Shown here in pieces: positions 57,223 through 64,000 of a stretch of DNA of 64,000 nucleotides. Under the pieces are notes generated by a model. The model saw nothing but the letters and a program-made list of their open reading frames with translations, did no database searches and was not told where the DNA came from. A program made the position numbers and the translations under genes. Position 1 is the stretch's first letter; every line of letters starts with the position of its first letter. The DNA is from Luzula sylvatica (taxonomy: Eukaryota > Streptophyta > Magnoliopsida > Poales > Juncaceae): NCBI GenBank assembly GCA_946800325.1, contig OX326960.1, positions 38,695,842 through 38,759,841 of the forward strand. The letters are read 5' to 3'.

Positions 57223-57513
57223 TTACGATAGTGATTTTGTAAATGGGTCTGCAAGGTTTTTGTCAATATCAATTTTGTCAATGATCACATCATTCCTTCG
57301 TAAAATCTCACGGGTCAAGTGAAATTTTAAGAGTATTTGTTTGGAGCGATGATGTGACCTTGGTTCTTTGGCTTGTGCAATTGCACCCGTACTGTCGCAA
57401 TACTCAACCACGGGTTCCGATATACTCGGGACGACACCAAATTTAACCACAAGCTTCTTGATCCATACCGCTTTCTTTGTAACCTCAGATGCCGCAATAT
57501 ACTCTGATTCCAT
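57223..57513 (-). pseudogene. Ty1/copia RNase H fragment
   Basis: A 96-codon open stretch encodes MESEYIAASEVTKKAVWIKK, then YCDSTGAIAQAKEP, HHRSKQILLKFHLTREIL and NLADPFTKSLS, the highly conserved C-terminal end of copia integrase/RT/RNase H polyproteins. Nothing recognisable of the polyprotein precedes it, and no LTR is seen. It is a dead fragment; downstream frames continue with stops. Confidence 0.9.
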
Positions 57514-58772
57514 TGTAAAAATAATTTTATCTTAAATATGAAATTGTGTCTAATAAAAATAATTTTAGTGAAGTTTGGTTCTTCGTTTATCGTCTATCTT
57601 AGCGAAGTACACAAGTTCTACATTTATCGCCTAATCTTCGAGGCATGATACCTTCAAGTCCTCTACATGTTTGGTTCTCCGTTTACGTGATCTTCAATTA
57701 ACTGGTTCTTCCATATATTAATTTTTGTATATTTACCATCGTTTGTTATTTCATTTTATGTGTACTTCACTAATTATTGTGGATATCAGATGATTTTATC
57801 TTAATGTGATTAGTTCTAATTTTAACTTTCTATAACATAGCATTAGTTATAGTATGAAAATGAAAAATGCATCAATATTTAGATTGATTATCATTTCGAG
57901 TTTATCCTTCGTAAAAACTTGAAATATCACCTATACCACCCTCAAAAAATTAACGATCTTTCATCTTTATTACAAAAAATGTTTATATTTTAGGTTCTTT
58001 CTTATTCACAAGAGGCGATTTAAATAATACCCTATGCATTTGAGAAAATATCATGAAATTACCCATCATTTTTTAATCAACTATTGTTTTGGTGCTAATA
58101 CTAATAGTGCGTACATACGCAATACCGAAGGGAGGACCAAGAATACGCTCTGGTTTTGCTTAAAGCTATTATGAAGTACGAATTGACTTCGCAAATGGCA
58201 TGGATGACACGTTACTATTCGGTCAAATTATGTATCGAAATCTCGACTGAGTGGGAATTCAATTAAAATCTGAATGCCTAAAGTAAAGTTCACCCCAAAA
58301 AGAACACACAAGCAAAAGCAAAACAAGCAAAGTCTTGTTCAATAAAAATATGAAATTAATAATGTTCCTAACACTGATTCATTGTATATATGCTTGCTAT
58401 AAAAGAAAGAAAACATATTCCACTCAAAACACCGACCCTACCGAGAAGTCAATAACAACACAAATTGAGAAAAAAAAACTAAATATTTATAGATATACGA
58501 TAAATATAATTATAGTAATACATAAACCCTCCCTTTCATTCGGTTTACACCAATGGGAAGGCCTCTCCTATAAAAAACATGTACATACTGCTCTCAACTT
58601 CCTCCCGCGTCTCAAACAAAAAATCTGTACTTAATGAACAAACTCGAACCGTGCCAACCCACTCTTCTTAAACATCAAAAAAACTTTTCATTTCCATTTC
58701 ACCTCAAAAGTTAAATATCCCAATTCAACAACCATGTAAACTACACTTCACCCTGAGGAGCACGCTCGGAAT
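57514..58772. other. Intergenic, 3' flank of the SIZ1 gene
   Basis: AT-rich. No gene is recognisable. The 99-codon plus-strand ORF at 58335 has no domain. Confidence 0.4.
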
Positions 58773-61700
58773 CTATTCAGAATCATCGGAGTCGCTATCT
58801 ATTGAGAAACAATTAGGTTTTGTCCTCGCCGAGCGTGGCTGCCGCGGATGAGAGAATAAGTAATCTGATTGCATCTGCGATGTATCATCGTATAATGACT
58901 CGTTTGTCTCCCCGTTCATGCTCAGCAGCACACTCCCTGCAACACACCAATTCATTAACCAAATCAAACGAGAAAGTAAGGGTTTGACTCGAACCGAACC
59001 ACTTTAACACAAACAGACGTGAAAATGTATGACGTGGTATATTTGACGACGTGACAACATAATTTGTAATGTCACGATTAAACGATTTAACAATACAATC
59101 GTTAGTTAATGAATGTAAGCACCCAATTCGACCAAATTAAAGAGGTACGGGACTTGATTGACCAAATTGAAATGTTGGTGACTTGATTGAACTTTTGGAT
59201 GAAGGAAATGGACCAAGAATGGACTTTTTTCTTTCATTTATCAAAAAATATAAATAAATCATATGAAACATTATTATATCAAATTTAAATATTTCACTAC
59301 TATCTATTAAAAAAATTGAGATATAATTTGGTCGGTTCGGTTTCACCGGTTTTCAAAACATTAAATACCGAACCAAATAAACCAAACAAAACAATTTCTC
59401 GGTCCAACCGAACCAAGATAACCAAGAAACCAAACCGATTAAACCGAATTCGACCGGTTCAGTTCCCAATAAACCGAACCATTCCCACACCACTACGAGA
59501 GAGATAATGAGAGAGAAGACGAACCAGGATCAACAGAGGGGCGTCCCATCCTGGCCTTTGCAGTGCGCTGATGTGGCAGTTGTTGTGGAGCGCCGAACAG
59601 ATCAACAGTACTTAGGGACTCATCGTCACGGGTCCCACCACCAGCTAAAGAAAGAGACATCCAATCATCAGGGTGTAACCCATTGTGCATGCCGTCATCC
59701 CTCGACTCGTTCTGCAACGAGGACGTGCCACCTGTCGGTCTCGTCGGCAGGAATATCTGCAGCGTAGGATCCTCTCCACCAAACGCAAGCGGATTATCAA
59801 CCAGACTCCCCAGCTCAGGGTGGTTCTGTCTCAACGTACCAAAATCTTGCACGTCCCCAGAACCATCCCCCACGGCGCCTCCGTCCAAATCATACCCGTT
59901 CGATGGGGCCAGACCAAGCTGATCTGGCACATCTGTTTCCACACCGAAGAACTGGAAGCTCGGTATAGAATACGAGTTTATGTCGAAGTCATCGGGATTT
60001 GTATTGAAGAGACCGAGATTCGTGGTCCCTCCGTTGTAAACCGGGTCTTCGGTGAACCGGCCAGAGAAGCTCGTGTGGTTTGGAGCAGTAGTTGTAAAAG
60101 GAAAACCACTTGGTTCGCCAGATGGACCCGGTTCGTACGTATTAGGATTATCCTCATCAGAGTCGCTGAGTACTATCACGTCAGAGTCTTTTGGCAGAGG
60201 TGGGACGCTCTCCTCCACCAGATTATTATACCCCTGACCGAAGTTGACATGAACAGAATCGAATTCATGTCCATTATTTAATGACAGGTCAAAAGGAGCG
60301 ACATTATTATCCTGATTTACGCTAGGATCGTCTCCGTCGCTATCCGAACTGCCACTCCCTTGCAAAACTCTTTGGATATGGGCTTCCGGTTTTCCGAGAA
60401 ACGGATTCCTGGATAAAGCCGGTTTTTTGTTTACCGGTTCTAGTGGTTTTTTTACTTCCCACAACCCGTTACGGTTCCTCTTGATTCCTAGTTTCAAACC
60501 GGTGTAGCCTTCGGAGGTAGCTTCTTGCTTCACGAGGTTTGCAGTTCCGATTACTAAGGCTTTTTTTGATTCTTGTGGAACTTGTTGTTGAAGAAGAGAG
60601 CCGTCGTGTGAGTGCCACCTGGCGAGATCTCGGTTCTCCATTTCGCCTTTGACACGCCAAGACCCGTCTGGTTTTACTTCAACCTCGCATACATCCTCGC
60701 CGCAATCTTTCATCTGTTTTGTTTACCAGCATATAAGACTTCGTTTTTCCAAATTGAGAAGAAAAAAAGGAGAAATTTCAGTATTTTACCATGGAGGTGA
60801 TTCGATTAAAATATGGATCGATGACTATCTTCTCTAGAGAATAGTTTTTCAGGCACGTAGGACATTGCCACTACAAAAGAAATAATAAAACATTGCTCCT
60901 TAAATAACGCTTTGAATAGACAATAAGAAAAAAAATAAAAAAATAATTATTTTATTTAAGAAACCTTTCGAGATCTCTGGTTAAGTTCCACAAATGCGTC
61001 CAAATCGAAACATGCCATGTGGACGCAAGGCTTGAACCGTCCTGCCACCTTAATCCTCGATCCACTCATCTATACAAATCACAATATATATCCATAAAAC
61101 TCCAAAAAACATCAATAAATAAATAAAGGGGAAAAACAACATACAGGACAGCGGAGGTTGACAGTAACAGACTCGGCAACAACTTCGAGGTCACTGTCGC
61201 TGTCATCATTCTCTGACGCATTTCCTCCACCTACGCATCTTTTGACACGCATCAGAGCATCTTCATATCTCTCACCGTTTGCCTCCTTAGGAATCAAATC
61301 AAGCACCTGTTCGACACAAATTAATTAATTCATTAATTAATAAATACAATGGGACGTGTGTAAATAAAATATAAAAAATATACCGTTTGAAGACTTCTTT
61401 TTCTGGCGACTCTGATTCCAAAGCAGAATGTACGAATGTCAGCTCTTCCTAAACAGATTTTGTTCAATCCCTCTCTGCTTAGTGTCGTAATCTGAAAATA
61501 TAAAATTATTTAAGAATAATAAATTAATTTATTCGTGTTTTTTTGCGAAATTCAAATATTTTACCACAGGGCCATCGTCTCTTCCGTTTATTCCTAATAG
61601 CTGTGAACCAGGTCTAGGAATCACCCTCACACTAATACCTATACAAAAATTAAACAACTCATTAATTAAAACCAAACATGATAAAATATTAAATTTAAAA

Positions 61701-63633
61701 TGCATTAATTTACAATAAAAGGGATTGATTGACCATACCGTTGATTTGTAAATCGGCGAACTGGGGCCACTGCATTCTGAATTGGACTTTATCGTTAAGA
61801 AGCATACACCATACCTGCAAAACAGTATATTCAAATATTATTTACCATAATTAAAAAAAAATATTTAGATATTTCATTAAAAATTAACCTGAAGATCATG
61901 ATCGGTTCTCTGTAGCATTTCTCTGTCTCCTCTGGAAAGCTGAAAAGTTCTTTCCACTGTTTGTAATGCATTGCTCCTATTATAATAATTAAATTATTAA
62001 ATTATATTCAATATATAAAATTGTATATTGAATAATGAAATAAATAAGTGAAATTACCCATCAGGATTAAGGCCACATGATGTGAACTTAAACGCAGGCA
62101 AAGGATGCGAAATTGTCACCCAAAATCTATGTAAATAAAAATGTTTCATGTTAAATAGAGAGAAGCATAAAACAAATATTGAGGAATAAAATGGAATTTT
62201 GAAGAGGAGAACTTACGGATCAGCCCTTGTTAATCTACATAATTCGCAATAAAAAGTAGAGGGGAGTTCAGGCTGAATTCCTTCCATTGGTTTGTCTGGA
62301 ATTACAACGCAATTTAAATGCTGCCACGATTGGCATCTTGGATCCTCACACTGAAATTTAAAAATCGAAATTTAGATGTGTGAAATATAAATATATAATT
62401 TTTTAGGGGTTTTTTGGGTAAAAGAAAGAACCTTGATCATTGATTCTGTCATGTAGGAGTGGCCACATAGACATCGTACTTTTGTTATTGGCCCAGCTGA
62501 ATCGTCAATTTCCTCTTTTGGTCTCACATGATTATTATTTTTAATATTAATACTAATATTAAGATTTTGATTATGGTTACTATTGGTATTAAATGAGCCG
62601 CTTTGACTTTTTGAGGCGGCGAGATCTGGTGCACCATGTACTTGCAATTTTCTACGAGATAAAATATTTAATTAAAACAAAATCAAAATAGAACATGAAA
62701 AATATGGATTATGAAATGGTAAAAATTGATATATATACCTATAGGTATCATCAATTATTTTGCCTACTGCCTCTTTGCCTATGGAGTTTCTCTTTGCCCA
62801 TCTTGGAGCTCCTAAACCAACAACAATAAACCACAGAAAAATAAGAAAATGAAAGATTTAAAAAGTTTGCATTTTTTTTGGAAAAGGATATTAATTTTAC
62901 CTGTCTCTTCAGATATCAACGACAAAATGCGATCAACGAGATCCTGAAATTTGCATGGAAAGTAAATTAAATTTTCGAAGGAAAAAGAATTAATTGATTT
63001 ATGGGATAAATACCTGTTTCTTTCCTTGCTTGGGTTGATTCATTTGACCTAATACGTCTTTAAGCTCCTTAATCCTAAAATATGCCAATTTTTCCTGCCA
63101 TAATTTGCACAAAAAATTAACAAATGCACCACTAAAGAAGAAATTTGACAAGTTTAAAACAATAATAACCAACACAATATGCTAGAAGTACGTAAAGCTT
63201 TGAGTACTAAAATCTAGTCTTTTGATGTTATGCAGATTTAACGACATAGGAAGTTTAAACATGATTTGACAGAGTAAATTTCATAAAAGTTCATGAAAGT
63301 TTGAGCCAAGACAAAAATATGACATGTTTCAGCAAATTCAGTACAGTAGTCGTAAAATGAAAAATTCTGAAATCACAAATCTGCCTTGAATTGCATCTAT
63401 TGCATGTCCGTTGAACAGCAAAGTGTCGAATTTTTTTGGAAATCACTGTCATTAAAAATACGGAACTAACTTGCATTATCCAGGACTCAAATTTCAGCTT
63501 ATTATTACATGCATGCAAAATTTGGCTAAAGTTCACTAATAAATCAAAACAGGCAGCATTTAAAGTAGCAATTTATTAATCTTAAACGAACAAAAGAGAA
63601 ATCCAGTACCCTGCACCTCGTCGTCAAGTCCAT
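58773..63633 (-). CDS. SIZ1: SUMO E3 ligase SIZ1 (SAP, PHD, PINIT, SP-RING), 16 exons
   Basis: Exons: 63633-63610, 63094-63014, 62943-62901, 62811-62739, 62651-62432, 62350-62217, 62126-62058, 61976-61889, 61814-61739, 61638-61565, 61491-61384, 61306-61145, 61069-60965, 60870-60790, 60713-59525, 58936-58773. They join to 896 residues, close to Arabidopsis SIZ1. It transfers SUMO from SCE1 to nuclear targets, in phosphate, cold, ABA and defence responses. Domains: SAP (about 8-45; [17 protein letters not shown]), PHD finger (about 130-178; CLCG...[14 protein letters not shown]...CELC), PINIT (about 195-335; [17 protein letters not shown]), SP-RING (about 380-445; [28 protein letters not shown]). 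[10 protein letters not shown] (about 625) is a SUMO-interacting motif. The end, [10 protein letters not shown], matches the plant SIZ1 tail and needs the last exon. Confidence 0.95.
59320..59495. repeat. ACCGAACC-rich repeat inside the last SIZ1 intron
   Basis: GGTCGGTTCGGTTTCACCGG and many AACCGAACC/AAACCAAACC units fill about 175 bases just downstream of the exon 15 donor (59524). The composition matches the hAT-like remnants at 36.0 and 41.1 kb. No clean ends or duplication are visible. Confidence 0.55.
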
Positions 63634-64000
63634 GAATTCGATTTCACAAAATCAAATTCAATCAGCTGTTTCCACAAGGAAGCATACTATTTCCCAACAA
63701 GCGATCAAATCCGGCTAGTTTAATCAAGCTACCACGCCCCCAAATATATAATTGCCAGCGGCGAGACAATTTCTCCGATAAAGAAGCAATTAACGAGCTC
63801 GATTGCACAACTTCAGATCAAGTCGAGCTCAATCCGCCCCAAATCTGATCAAATTACCAAAATTTCCGACTGAACAAAAATTGACGATGGCTTTCCGCGG
63901 GAATTCCTCGAAAAAAAAATTGTGCAGGGGAAAATGGGAGAATAGGTAGAAAGATGAATCGAAGATTTGGGCTTTGTTCTTTGTTCTTTCGTTCATGCTT
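63634..64000. other. SIZ1 upstream region (5' leader and promoter side)
   Basis: Mixed-composition DNA upstream of the SIZ1 start codon on the minus strand. It probably contains the 5' UTR. No TATA box is convincing within the window. Confidence 0.4.

Overview
This window is nuclear DNA of a flowering plant, most likely a eudicot. Its genes have short AT-rich introns with GT-AG borders, they belong to plant-specific families (L-type lectin receptor kinase, RLCK, trihelix factor, plant tetraspanin, SIZ1-type SUMO ligase), and they sit in AT-rich intergenic DNA packed with plant transposons. I rebuilt exons by hand from splice sites, reading frame and family knowledge. Every multi-exon model below sums to a whole number of codons.

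Layout. 1-5164: a LINE (L1-type) cut by the window edge, with its visible ORF1 and all of ORF2 open. 5165-9742: gene-free, with two short hAT-type elements, each with an 8-bp target duplication. 9743-10847 (+): tetraspanin, four exons. 11239-12042 (-): small mitochondrial ribosomal-type protein, three exons. 13159-16569 (-): SANT-domain nuclear protein of the POWERDRESS/NCoR type, four exons. 16876-24855: transposon belt with a foldback MITE, an hAT element carrying a nested Mutator-type MITE, a Helitron cluster rich in a 'TTTTGGTCC' motif, and a retroposed sequence with a 17-bp duplication. 25508-25972 (-): a three-exon gene for a 78-residue putative secreted protein, invisible to single-frame ORF searches. 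29251-31669 (+): isovaleryl-CoA dehydrogenase, 15 exons. 32016-34120 (-): RLCK VII kinase. 34626-35838: hAT element. 37454-39885 (-): L-type lectin receptor kinase of the LecRK-VIII type. 42700-47181: degenerate copia element, a near-perfect hairpin MITE nested in another MITE, and a 1.3-kb hAT element. 50780-52036 (+): single-exon plant protein with two Cys/Arg-rich 'SAP/SEP' motifs. 52832-53860: repeat-rich element and a 5'-truncated LINE. 55066-56421 (+): trihelix transcription factor. 57223-57513 (-): copia RNase H fragment. 58773-63633 (-): SIZ1 SUMO E3 ligase, 16 exons.

The genes do not form one pathway and there is no operon-like logic. IVD acts in mitochondrial leucine breakdown. The mS34-like protein serves mitochondrial translation. 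RLCK, LecRK and tetraspanin act at the plasma membrane. The SANT protein, trihelix factor and SIZ1 are nuclear regulators. The unusual content is the density of dated transposon insertions with readable target duplications, the hidden small-peptide gene, four long poly(C) tracts and a cluster of CCGTTCGAACGG palindromes in a probable LTR.
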